Below, piece by piece: positions 24,046 through 31,698 of a stretch of 64,000 nt of DNA (the stretch's first letter is position 1; each line of letters opens with the position of its first letter). The stretch lies in assembly GCF_042679565.1 (NCBI RefSeq), contig NZ_JBHTMY010000004.1, positions 1-64,000 on the forward strand, in the 5' to 3' direction. A program made the translations under genes and the position numbers. Below the pieces are notes generated by a model. It ran no database searches and had not been told where the DNA came from. It was given only the letters and a program-made list of their open reading frames with translations. Source of the DNA: Namhaeicola litoreus (lineage in GTDB: Bacteria > Bacteroidota > Bacteroidia > Flavobacteriales > Flavobacteriaceae).

Positions 24046-25722
24046 TTAGCCGTTCATAGACATCAAAAACTCATCATTATTTTGGGTGTATTTTATCTTT
24101 TCACTTACGAATTCCATTGCTTCAATGGGGTTCATATCTGCCAAGAATTTTCTCAAAATCCACATGCGTTGGATCGTGTTTTCGTCAAGCAATAAATCAT
24201 CTCGTCTTGTACTCGATTTTACGAGGTCAATGGCAGGGAAGATTCTTCTGTTAGAAATATTTCTGTCTAACTGAAGTTCCATATTTCCGGTTCCTTTGAA
24301 TTCTTCAAAGATTACCTCATCCATTTTTGAACCTGTATCGGTCAATGCCGTAGCTATGATAGAAAGAGACCCTCCATTTTCTATATTTCTGGCAGCACCA
24401 AAAAATCTTTTGGGCTTGTGCAGAGCATTCGCATCAATACCTCCAGATAATATTTTTCCTGAGGCAGGCGCTACGGTGTTATAGGCCCTGGCCAAACGCG
24501 TAATAGAATCGAGCAAAATCACAACATCATGTCCGCATTCTACCAATCTTTTTGCTTTTTCAAGAACAATATTGGCAACCTTTACATGCTTATCTGCAGA
24601 TTCGTCAAAAGTGGAAGCTACTACTTCACCTCTAACATTTCGCTGCATATCAGTTACCTCTTCCGGACGTTCGTCTATCAACAAAATAATTTGATACACT
24701 TCAGGATGGTTGGCTGCAATGGCATTGGCAATATCCTTCAATAATATTGTTTTCCCTGTTTTTGGTTGAGCTACAATCATACCTCTTTGTCCTTTTCCAA
24801 TAGGAGAAAAAAGATCAATAATTCTGGTTGATTTGGAACTTCCTTTTTCCGCTAAATTAAATTTTGAGGTAGGAAATAGAGGAGTGAGGTGTTCAAACGA
24901 AACGCGGTCTCTTACTATACTCGGATCTAATCCGTTGATAAGAAATACACGAATCAAAGGAAAGTACTTTTCTCCCTCTTTTGGAGGTCTGACATTTCCT
25001 CGAACAGTATCGCCTGTTTTTAAACCAAATAATTTAATTTGTGACTGGGATACATAAATATCATCAGGAGATGATAAGTAATTATAATCTGAAGATCTCA
25101 AAAAACCATAACCGTCTGGCATAATTTCTAGAACCCCTTCACTTTCTATGATACCATCGAATTCAAAATCAGGATCGCGGTATTTATTTCGACTTTTATA
25201 ATCTTGATTCTGCTTTTTTTGTTTCTGATCTTTATTGTGGTGCTGGTGCTTTGGTTCTCTGTTGTCGGCCTGATTGGAATTTTGAGATTCTCTGTGGCTC
25301 ACTGGTTTGTTTTCAGTTTTTTCTGAAGAAGGTTCAGAAGATTTTTTTTCTGAAACTCCTTGTCTTTTTTGATGACGAACGAACTCCTTTGCAACAGGTT
25401 TATTAGGCTCATTCATCGGAGCAGAATTCTTTTCTTCCTTTATTTCTAATTCAACTTTTGGCTCATATTCAACTTTTGGCTCTGAAACTTTATTCTGATA
25501 AGGTACTTTTTCTTCAGAACCGAGGATTCTTTTCCTTTTCGATTTTGGCTTGATGGATTCCTCTTTTTTAAGGGGTTGCGGATTAGCCGCTTGTAAGTCT
25601 AGAATTTGATAAACTAAATCAGTTTTCTTTAATTGTCGGAATTTCGGGACCCCGACACTCTGAGCGATTTCTTGTAATTCTAAAAGCTTTTTGTCTTTGA
25701 GCTCTTCGATTTCAAACATCAT
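24046..25722 (-). CDS. rho: Transcription termination factor Rho
   Basis: A 558-residue hexameric RNA-dependent ATPase. An N-terminal SAP-like Rho-N domain (residues ~5-45) is followed by a ~140-residue low-complexity extension rich in Lys, Glu, Gln, Asn and Pro (about 50-185), typical for Bacteroidota. Then come the RNA-binding cold-shock domain (GVLEIMPDGYGFLRS) and the ATPase domain with Walker A (AQPKTGKT) and Walker B (VVILLDSITRLARAYN) and the Q-loop/R-loop region. The start could be either of two adjacent Met codons. The charged extension may promote phase separation or extra RNA contact, as described for other long Rho proteins. Confidence 0.96.
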   Translation of the reverse strand: MMFEIEELKDKKLLELQEIAQSVGVPKFRQLKKTDLVYQILDLQAANPQPLKKEESIKPKSKRKRILGSEEKVPYQNKVSEPKVEYEPKVELEIKEEKNSAPMNEPNKPVAKEFVRHQKRQGVSEKKSSEPSSEKTENKPVSHRESQNSNQADNREPKHQHHNKDQKQKKQNQDYKSRNKYRDPDFEFDGIIESEGVLEIMPDGYGFLRSSDYNYLSSPDDIYVSQSQIKLFGLKTGDTVRGNVRPPKEGEKYFPLIRVFLINGLDPSIVRDRVSFEHLTPLFPTSKFNLAEKGSSKSTRIIDLFSPIGKGQRGMIVAQPKTGKTILLKDIANAIAANHPEVYQIILLIDERPEEVTDMQRNVRGEVVASTFDESADKHVKVANIVLEKAKRLVECGHDVVILLDSITRLARAYNTVAPASGKILSGGIDANALHKPKRFFGAARNIENGGSLSIIATALTDTGSKMDEVIFEEFKGTGNMELQLDRNISNRRIFPAIDLVKSSTRRDDLLLDENTIQRMWILRKFLADMNPIEAMEFVSEKIKYTQNNDEFLMSMNG

Positions 25723-25903
25723 AAATAAAAGGTGTTAAATAATATATTGAGAAATGAACTACCAGGGGGAGTTTGTTTGAGTATTATAATAATAGTAAAA
25801 GAAAAATTGTAAGATGAAGTAAATTACAAAAATTTTCGATTCGATGTGGCAATATTACGAAATAAATTTAAAACAAAATATTTATTTCTTAAAAAGATTG
25901 ATG

Positions 25904-25911
25904 TACTTTTG
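25904..25911 (+). promoter_or_regulatory. Possible -7 box TACTTTTG
   Basis: TAnnTTTG match 17 nt upstream of the ATG at 25929, divergent from rho. The -33 TTG is not evident at the ideal distance. Confidence 0.35.
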
Positions 25912-25928
25912 CCGTTTTAAAAGCGAAA

Positions 25929-26360
25929 ATGATTCAAAGAATTCAAACTTTATATTTTCTAATGGCTGCAATTTGTAGCGGAGTTTTGAGTTATATTCTA
26001 ACAACATATATATATAATGGTGTTGAATTTAAATTAACTGAATTGTTGGTAAGCGAAAATAGTTGGTTTGTTTTAATTGGAGGACTTTTTATTTTGTCGT
26101 CCCTTTTATCACTCATCACTGTTTTTTTGTATTCAAATCGAAAAAATCAAATCGTTTTAACGAGAGTTAATATTTTGATCAACTTTTTTTTATTAGGAAT
26201 TATTGTATACCAATTACTAGCTTTACCTGGAGAAGCTTCGGCAACAGAGAAGGGTATTGGGGCTTTCCTACCTTTATTGATCATTGTTTTGCTATCATTG
26301 GCGAACAAGGCCGTTATAAAGGATGAAAGACTTGTAAAATCTGTAGATAGGTTGCGTTAA
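25929..26360 (+). CDS. DUF4293 membrane protein
   Basis: A 143-residue protein with four transmembrane segments (about 5-27, 44-67, 78-97 and 107-127) beginning MIQRIQTLYFLMAAI, the hallmark of DUF4293 proteins. They are found in Bacteroidota, very often next to rho as here, transcribed divergently. Function unknown. A strong terminator follows 28 nt after the stop. Confidence 0.85.
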   Translation: MIQRIQTLYFLMAAICSGVLSYILTTYIYNGVEFKLTELLVSENSWFVLIGGLFILSSLLSLITVFLYSNRKNQIVLTRVNILINFFLLGIIVYQLLALPGEASATEKGIGAFLPLLIIVLLSLANKAVIKDERLVKSVDRLR

Positions 26361-26387
26361 TTCTTAACATCTTAGTTATAGTGTGTG

Positions 26388-26420
26388 AGCTACTTGAGTA
26401 AAATCAAGTAGCTTTTTTTT
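26388..26420 (+). terminator. Terminator after the DUF4293 gene
   Basis: AGCTACTTGA and TCAAGTAGCT form a perfect 10-bp stem with a 6-nt loop, followed by eight T residues. Confidence 0.9.
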
Positions 26421-26566
26421 GATAAAAACTTAACTAACGGTTTTCGGGTATTTTTAAAAATCCTTTTTTCCTCTATTGTGTAACTTATATGTCGGGCCTA
26501 TATTTGTCATGTAGTTAATAAGTATACGATCATTAAAATATTATTCTCAATAGAGAATTAAAAAAA

Positions 26567-26618
26567 GGGGGGAGAGAGGAGAGATGTAAACATGAATTTG
26601 TTTAAAGCATCTCTCCTA
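26567..26618. repeat. Stem-loop repeat, copy 1
   Basis: AGGAGAGATG (26577-26586) pairs with CATCTCTCCT (26608-26617), a perfect 10 bp, with a 21-nt loop. Preceded by an A-run and GGGG like the other copies. The variant base pair (T-A instead of A-T near the loop) is matched on both arms. Confidence 0.7.
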
Positions 26619-26750
26619 ACTCAAAAAAAAGTTCAAAATTACATTGGAAAAAATTGCTATGAATTCCACGAACAATATTTTGAATCCAAATTTTATAGAA
26701 GCTTATTTCTTTCAAAGATTCATTTCATTTAAAGTATAAATGAAAAAAGT

Positions 26751-26823
26751 ACAGGGGAGAAAGGAGAGAAGTGAACCTAGTTTCGAAGATTAGCTAAATT
26801 ACAAATAGCTTCTCTCCTTACTA
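26751..26823. repeat. Stem-loop repeat, copy 2
   Basis: AAGGAGAGAAG (26761-26771) pairs with CTTCTCTCCTT (26809-26819), a perfect 11 bp, with a 37-nt loop. The 73-bp unit recurs almost unchanged 135 bp further on. Confidence 0.8.
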
Positions 26824-26885
26824 TAAAATTTAAAGGACTTCAAGCGAAATTTCCAACAACACATATACTCAACTGAGTCAAAAAT

Positions 26886-26958
26886 ACAGGGGAGAAAGGA
26901 GAGGAGTGAACCTAGTTTCGAAGATTAGCTAAATTACAAATAACTTCTCTCCTTACTA
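26886..26958. repeat. Stem-loop repeat, copy 3
   Basis: Differs from copy 2 at only about two positions. AAGGAGAGGAG (26896-26906) pairs with CTTCTCTCCTT (26944-26954); the single change creates a G-T wobble rather than a break. Confidence 0.8.
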
Positions 26959-26977
26959 TTTAACTCTTTTATAAAAA

Positions 26978-27011
26978 AAGAAATAACCTTCTTGTTGGAA
27001 AGTTATTTCTT
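26978..27011 (-). terminator. Inverted repeat with minus-strand T-run
   Basis: AAGAAATAAC and GTTATTTCTT form a perfect 10-bp stem. On the minus strand it is followed by TTTTTTAT, so it could end a minus-strand transcript, but no minus-strand gene is visible to its right within this gap. Confidence 0.4.
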
Positions 27012-27014
27012 AAG

Positions 27015-27084
27015 GGGAAAAAGGAAAAAAGGGAGATAGAGAGAAGTGATAAATAGTTTCAACTTACAAATAACTTCTCTCTAA
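27015..27084. repeat. Stem-loop repeat, copy 4 (diverged)
   Basis: TAGAGAGAAG (27037-27046) pairs with CTTCTCTCTA (27074-27083), a perfect 10 bp with a 27-nt loop. Relative to copies 2 and 3 the outer G-C pair has become A-T on both arms. The loop keeps AGTTTC and TTACAAATAA. Confidence 0.7.
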
Positions 27085-27320
27085 ACTATAATGTAAATAT
27101 TTAAACTATTAAAAGATAGAAAGTAAAATTAATTAAAAAAAACATAATGACCAAATTTTGTTTGATTAATAATTTTTAAAGTTCTAAAACACACATATGA
27201 GATAAATATAAATTTGAATGTTTGATTATTTTTTCTCTACCTTTAAGCCGAATAAATTAGTGGTTTTTAGGTAGAGAATTCATGGTAAATGGGTAGGCTT
27301 TAATATACTGTTTTCCGCTA

Positions 27321-27351
27321 TTGACATCATTGTTTGTAGCTAGTATATTTG
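27321..27351 (+). promoter_or_regulatory. Bacteroidota-type promoter
   Basis: TTG at 27321-27323, a 20-nt spacer and TATATTTG at 27344-27351 match the -33 TTG / -7 TAnnTTTG consensus at the ideal spacing. It predicts a leader of about 50 nt for the secreted-protein gene at 27409. Confidence 0.65.
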
Positions 27352-27408
27352 GTTAGTCAGTTTTACTGATGTTAATCAATTTTACATTCAACTTTAAATT
27401 TATTTATT

Positions 27409-27822
27409 ATGAGAAAATTTACATTTATGATTGTTGGTGCCATGGCCCTTATCCTAGCATCATTCACGGTGAACTTTGCCGGAAAAACAACTACTGTTCT
27501 AGATGACATTGATGGAACACTTTTAAAATCACCTGCCGTAATTGAAAATAATGACGGACAATTTTCTGTGACTTTTTCAGTAGATCAGAACGTTATTGTT
27601 ACCAATGCTTTGATCGGAGAATCTAACGAGATCTTCTTATTAGAGAACGGTAGATCTGATGTAGCAAAAACGGTTACTTTAGACCTAGAACCAGTGAATG
27701 GAAAAGTAGAAACAGCTTTCAATAATATTTATGAAAGAAATTATGATGTAGCTACTATCGAAGGTTTATCAGTTGCAGCAGAACCAGATAAAAGACCAAG
27801 GGGTATTATTATTTGGGAATAA
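27409..27822 (+). CDS. Small secreted hypothetical protein
   Basis: A 137-residue protein with a signal peptide (MRKFTFMIVGAMALILASF, likely cleaved after Ala-Gly near residue 25). The mature domain is acidic and beta-rich, ending in a basic RPRG and an aliphatic IIIWE tail. No family recognised. It has the best promoter in the window, a clean terminator and non-AT-biased, well-ordered codons, so it may be highly expressed. It stands between the stem-loop cluster and a two-component system. Confidence 0.65.
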   Translation: MRKFTFMIVGAMALILASFTVNFAGKTTTVLDDIDGTLLKSPAVIENNDGQFSVTFSVDQNVIVTNALIGESNEIFLLENGRSDVAKTVTLDLEPVNGKVETAFNNIYERNYDVATIEGLSVAAEPDKRPRGIIIWE

Positions 27823-27851
27823 CAATAATTTCAAAAATTTTACGTTAGAAT

Positions 27852-27884
27852 AAATCCGGGGCAAACACAGACTCGGATTTTTTT
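27852..27884 (+). terminator. Rho-independent terminator
   Basis: AAATCCG and CGGATTT form a perfect 7-bp stem with a 15-nt loop, followed by T residues to 27884. Confidence 0.75.
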
Positions 27885-27906
27885 ATTGCCCTAACTCGAT
27901 AAAATT

Positions 27907-28566
27907 ATGAATCAAACAATTACCGTCCACATTGCCGATGACCATCAAATTTTGATAGATGGAATCATTGCCGTATTAAATTTTGAAGAAAATATTGAAG
28001 TTGTTGGCTATTCTTTAAACGGTCAGGAAGTATTGGATTGGTTTGAAAAAAGCGATGCGGATGTATTGATTCTGGATATCAATATGCCTGAATTAGACGG
28101 AATTGAGGTGTTGAAAGTATTAGAAACAAAATCCGTTAAACCCAAAATTATTGTGCTTTCCAGCTACGATGATGTGAAGTTGGTAAAGGAGGTGCTTCAA
28201 ATCGGAGCCCAGGGTTTTGTGCCGAAAAAATCTGCCGGTGAACACATTGTTAACGCGATCAATAAGGTTGCCAATGATGAGCAATATTACACAGACGATA
28301 TCAAAGAAAAAATGATGCAAGCTTTACTCAACAGGCCGGTAAAGGACAAGGGTAGTCAGGATGGCGTGTTAATGACCTCCCTGACCAAACGAGAAAAAGA
28401 GATCCTTAAGTTTGTTGCCCAGCAATACAGTACCAGAGAAATTGCAGAAGAGTTGCACATTAGTGAAAGCACCGTAGAGACCCACCGTAAAAATTTAATG
28501 AAAAAATTAAAAGTAAAAAATAGTGTTGGTCTAGCTATATTTGCCCTAAAAAATGAAGTTATATAA
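27907..28566 (+). CDS. LuxR/NarL-family response regulator
   Basis: A 219-residue regulator. The receiver domain has the acidic pair Asp11/Asp12, the phospho-acceptor Asp57 (LILDINMPELDG), Ser in LSSYDD and Lys in VPKKSAG. The C-terminal HTH (about 155-215: LTKREKEILKFVAQQ, TREIAEELHISESTVETHRKN) is of LuxR type. It overlaps the following histidine-kinase gene by 14 nt, so the two are translationally coupled and form one signalling pair. Target genes are unknown; the adjacent secreted-protein gene is a candidate. Confidence 0.93.
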   Translation: MNQTITVHIADDHQILIDGIIAVLNFEENIEVVGYSLNGQEVLDWFEKSDADVLILDINMPELDGIEVLKVLETKSVKPKIIVLSSYDDVKLVKEVLQIGAQGFVPKKSAGEHIVNAINKVANDEQYYTDDIKEKMMQALLNRPVKDKGSQDGVLMTSLTKREKEILKFVAQQYSTREIAEELHISESTVETHRKNLMKKLKVKNSVGLAIFALKNEVI

Positions 28567-30403
28567 GACTCGTTTTAGTTATTCACCTTCTAGTACCTTT
28601 CATTTAGCATTCTATCGAATTCTTTGTGTTTCAATTTTCATTTTCCAATTACAAATCTTTGCGCAGGAAGAATCAGCTTCGGTTCGATATATTGATAAAA
28701 AATTAATCGTAATAGATTCCTTAATAGAAATTGGTCAATATGATAGAGCTTTATCTACTATTAGCAATTTAGAAAATACTTTTTCCTTTAGAAATAGTGA
28801 AGTCAAAAAATACGAAGTAGATTTTCGTTATGCTCAGGTACTGTATTTAAGTAATAAAGAAGAAAAGGCTGTTGAACTTTGTTTACGAAACATTGAAAAA
28901 TTAAGCAATTATAATAATGAGAAAATATATATCGATTATTTAAACTTCTTAACGAAGGTATTTGCGAATTCAGATAATATCGATAAAGCAATTCAATTTA
29001 ATAAGATTGTTTTAAATATCCCTTTGGTAAAACGAGATACTATAGGGTTTTTAATTGCCCTTAATAGGATGGGGAGTTTTTACTATAAAAAGAGCAATTT
29101 AGACAGTGCGAAATATTATTTTAAGCGTGTTATTTATTATCCTGTTAATACCAATACTGAAAATCGAATATCTAACGCATTTAATAACTTGGGCGTTATT
29201 GCACAAGTTGAAGATAATTATGATTTAGCAAAAGGATATGCACGTGAAGCCTTAGAAATTAAGGAGAAAGTGAATGACACTGTTGGTGTGGCAATGCTAA
29301 CAGCAAATTTGGCTAATCTGTATCACTTTCAGGGTGATTTTAAAGAAGCCATTAAAAATTATGATGTAGCTATAACAACTTTGAGGAACGATACGACCTA
29401 TGAAACGGAATTAATAAGAAGAACCATTTATGATAATTTGGCAATTGCGTATGACTCTCTAGGTAATTTTGATGAGGCATACAACTATCTTCGAAGAAGT
29501 TATGTTTTGAATGATAAAATAAATAATAGTAATTTGTCTGAAACCCTTGCTGAGGTGGAAGCCAAGTACAATGTAGAAAGACAAGAGCACGAAACAGAGA
29601 TTGAAAAGAATAAAGCTTTAAGAGCAAGAATCCTGTTTTATGGGTTGGCTTTTTTAACGTTAATTTCTATTATATTAGGAATCATTTTTTATAAAAACTA
29701 CAAATTAAAACAACAAAATAAGATTGATCAATTGCAATACGAAACCCAATCAAGGGTGATTAACGCAACCATTGATGCCAAAGAAAAAGAAAGAAGGAAA
29801 ATTGCAGAAATACTTCATGACAGTGTAAGTGCTTTATTATCCTCGGCCAATTTACACTTGCAGGCTTCTAAACCTCATATGAAAGGAACTGTGCCAGTCG
29901 AAATTACCAAAGCACAAGGCATAATTGATGAAGCTGCTGTAAAAATTAGAGATCTTTCACATCAATTGATTTCATCTGTCTTGATGAAATTCGGTTTAGC
30001 ATATGCGGTTCATGATTTATGTCAGAAATACTCTAATTCAGAATTAGAATTTATAAGTGATGACCATGGAATCAAACGCTATAATCAAAAATTTGAAATC
30101 AAAATTTATAATATTATAGAAGAATTGGTCAATAATATTATCAAACACAGTGAGGCAAAAAATGCCTCCATCAGTCTATCAGAAAGAAATGGAAATACCC
30201 TGGTCATTCAAATTATTGATGATGGCGAAGGCTTCGATCTAAAAAAAGCAAGAACAAAGGATGGGCTTGGATTGAGTCATATTGAAGCCAGGCTAAAATA
30301 TATGAATGGCGTTTTTAATATCAATACAAAAAAAGGAGAAGGAACAAGTATCTTTATTTCTGTGCCCATTTTTGCAAAATCGACTTCAGATTCTTTTACC
30401 TAG
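28553..30403 (+). CDS. TPR-containing sensor histidine kinase (HisKA_3 type)
   Basis: A 616-residue kinase. A signal-like N-terminal helix (about 20-36) exports a sensor region of tetratricopeptide repeats (about 40-335, e.g. AFNNLGVIAQVEDNYDLAKGYAREAL). A coiled segment and one transmembrane helix (about 362-384) follow. The DHp domain is HisKA_3 with phospho-acceptor His422 in ERRKIAEILHDSVSA; the ATPase domain has the N-box (EELVNNIIKHSEA) and G-boxes (DDGEGFD, GLGLSHIEARL). TPR-type kinases with a NarL-like partner are common in Bacteroidota and sense peptides or stress. It ends convergently with the phosphodiesterase gene, with an 18-nt overlap. Confidence 0.92.
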   Translation: MKLYKTRFSYSPSSTFHLAFYRILCVSIFIFQLQIFAQEESASVRYIDKKLIVIDSLIEIGQYDRALSTISNLENTFSFRNSEVKKYEVDFRYAQVLYLSNKEEKAVELCLRNIEKLSNYNNEKIYIDYLNFLTKVFANSDNIDKAIQFNKIVLNIPLVKRDTIGFLIALNRMGSFYYKKSNLDSAKYYFKRVIYYPVNTNTENRISNAFNNLGVIAQVEDNYDLAKGYAREALEIKEKVNDTVGVAMLTANLANLYHFQGDFKEAIKNYDVAITTLRNDTTYETELIRRTIYDNLAIAYDSLGNFDEAYNYLRRSYVLNDKINNSNLSETLAEVEAKYNVERQEHETEIEKNKALRARILFYGLAFLTLISIILGIIFYKNYKLKQQNKIDQLQYETQSRVINATIDAKEKERRKIAEILHDSVSALLSSANLHLQASKPHMKGTVPVEITKAQGIIDEAAVKIRDLSHQLISSVLMKFGLAYAVHDLCQKYSNSELEFISDDHGIKRYNQKFEIKIYNIIEELVNNIIKHSEAKNASISLSERNGNTLVIQIIDDGEGFDLKKARTKDGLGLSHIEARLKYMNGVFNINTKKGEGTSIFISVPIFAKSTSDSFT

Positions 30404-30898
30404 TTCTATGACCTCAAGATTTTTTATATCTCCTTTTTCTATGTCGAACCGCAATAAAGTTCTCACTTGATGAAACCCTGAAATTCCGCACGCCCCAGGA
30501 TTCATATGTAGCATTTTGTTTTCTTGATCAAATTGTACTTTTAGGATATGAGAATGACCACAAATCATCAATTTGGGTTGGATCTCTTTAAGTAGTTTCT
30601 TAACTCGTTCACTGTATCTTTTTGGATAACCCGCAATATGTGTCATCCAAACTTTTACACCTTCCACAGTAAAAATTTGATCTATGGGATATTCCGCTCT
30701 CAGATCTTTGTCATCTATATTCCCATAAACAGCTCTTAAAGGTTTGATTTCTTTTATTCTATCAGTAACAATCCTGTTTCCAATATCTCCGGCATGCCAA
30801 ACTTCATCCGCCATAGCGCAATATTTCAAAATTTTATCGTCTATATAAGCATGGGTATCTGAAAGGAGTAGTATCTTCAATTCGACTAAATTATACAA
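30386..30898 (-). CDS. YfcE/MJ0936-type metallophosphoesterase
   Basis: A 170-residue phosphodiesterase. Metal-binding motifs are in order: LSDTHAY (Asp-x-His), HAGDIGN (Gly-Asp), YGNIDDKDLR (Gly-Asn), MTHIAG and CGHSHI (Gly-His-x-His). Members hydrolyse phosphodiester bonds in vitro with Mn2+; the physiological substrate is usually unknown. The first codons (MYNLVELKILLLSDTH) suggest the real start may be a few residues downstream. Divergent from truA with 38 nt between. Confidence 0.88.
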   Translation of the reverse strand: MYNLVELKILLLSDTHAYIDDKILKYCAMADEVWHAGDIGNRIVTDRIKEIKPLRAVYGNIDDKDLRAEYPIDQIFTVEGVKVWMTHIAGYPKRYSERVKKLLKEIQPKLMICGHSHILKVQFDQENKMLHMNPGACGISGFHQVRTLLRFDIEKGDIKNLEVIELGKRI

Positions 30899-30905
30899 TT
30901 AAACT

Positions 30906-30913
30906 TATCTTTG
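30906..30913 (+). promoter_or_regulatory. Possible -7 box TATCTTTG for truA
   Basis: Exact TAnnTTTG match 23 nt upstream of the truA start. No -33 TTG is obvious. Confidence 0.4.
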
Positions 30914-30936
30914 TCCAGCAAATAAAAATACAGCTT

Positions 30937-31698
30937 TTGAGATATTTTATTGAGTTTTCTTTTAACGGAACCAAATATCACGGTTGGCAAAGTCAACCAA
31001 ATGCGCTAAGTGTTCAGGAAATTTTAGAATACGCACTCACTATTTTACTGAAAAATAGAATTTCTGTCGTTGGCTGCGGAAGAACGGATAGCGGAGTGCA
31101 TGCCGAACAGTTTTTTGCGCATTTTGATTTTGATAGCCCGATGGATTTGGTTGATTTAAAGTATAGGTTGAATGTTTTCTTGCCTCTTGATGTTGCCATT
31201 AAATCCATTTTTATAACCGAAAATGATGTCCACGCCAGATTTAGTGCGCTTTCAAGAACGTACCAATACCGGATTTCGTTGACAAAAGATCCTTTTCATC
31301 AGGATACATTACTTCAATTTCCTTTTAAGAATTTAGACGTATCTTTGATGAATAAAGCTGCTAAAACGTTATTAAATTATACTGATTTTAAATGTTTTTC
31401 TCGATCCAGAACAGATGTAAAAACATTTGATTGCGATATTTCTGAAGCATTTTGGTTACAAAAAGGCGACTTGCTTGTTTTTCAAATCTCCGCAAATCGA
31501 TTCTTAAGAAATATGGTTAGAGCAATTGTTGGAACCTTGTTGGATATCGGACAAAATAAATTAGCATTGGAGGATTTAGAAAATATAATCAGGAGCGGAG
31601 ATAGAAGTAGAGCAGGAGCATCAGTAAAGGCGCATGGTCTTTTTTTGACTAAAATTGTGTATCCTTTTAATAGTTATACAACAAATGGAGAAGTCTAA
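30937..31698 (+). CDS. truA: tRNA pseudouridine synthase A
   Basis: A 253-residue enzyme that makes pseudouridine at positions 38-40 of the tRNA anticodon arm. The N-terminus RYFIEFSFNGTKYHGWQSQ and the catalytic-Asp motif GRTDSGVHAEQ (Asp about 52) are unmistakable, as is DFKCFSRSRTDVKT and the RNRFLRNMVRAIVGTLLDIG-type end. The only in-frame start fitting the family is TTG at 30937. The end overlaps the ABC exporter gene by 14 nt. Confidence 0.94.
   Translation: MRYFIEFSFNGTKYHGWQSQPNALSVQEILEYALTILLKNRISVVGCGRTDSGVHAEQFFAHFDFDSPMDLVDLKYRLNVFLPLDVAIKSIFITENDVHARFSALSRTYQYRISLTKDPFHQDTLLQFPFKNLDVSLMNKAAKTLLNYTDFKCFSRSRTDVKTFDCDISEAFWLQKGDLLVFQISANRFLRNMVRAIVGTLLDIGQNKLALEDLENIIRSGDRSRAGASVKAHGLFLTKIVYPFNSYTTNGEV

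Larger units (their letters stand above)
26361..27408. other. 1.05-kb non-coding stretch with four related stem-loops
   Basis: No convincing gene is present. It holds the DUF4293 terminator, four purine-arm/pyrimidine-arm stem-loops (listed separately), a 10-bp inverted repeat at 26978-27011 with a T-run on the minus strand, and a good promoter at 27321-27351. The rest is AT-rich without further visible structure. Confidence 0.7.

Noticed and set aside
26592..26750. A short ORF beginning at 26592 inside the first stem-loop copy.
   Set aside because: It has no promoter of its own, ends in low-complexity AT-rich sequence, and is not maintained in the other copies, where the frame closes after about nine codons.
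26567..27084. The repeated hairpins might be a CRISPR array.
   Set aside because: Spacing is irregular and long, the conserved part is the stem plus loop rather than a short repeat with unique spacers, and no cas gene is present.
31655..31684. An extra ten residues at the start of the ABC exporter.
   Set aside because: They fall inside truA, and the ATG at 31685 begins the conserved N-terminus.
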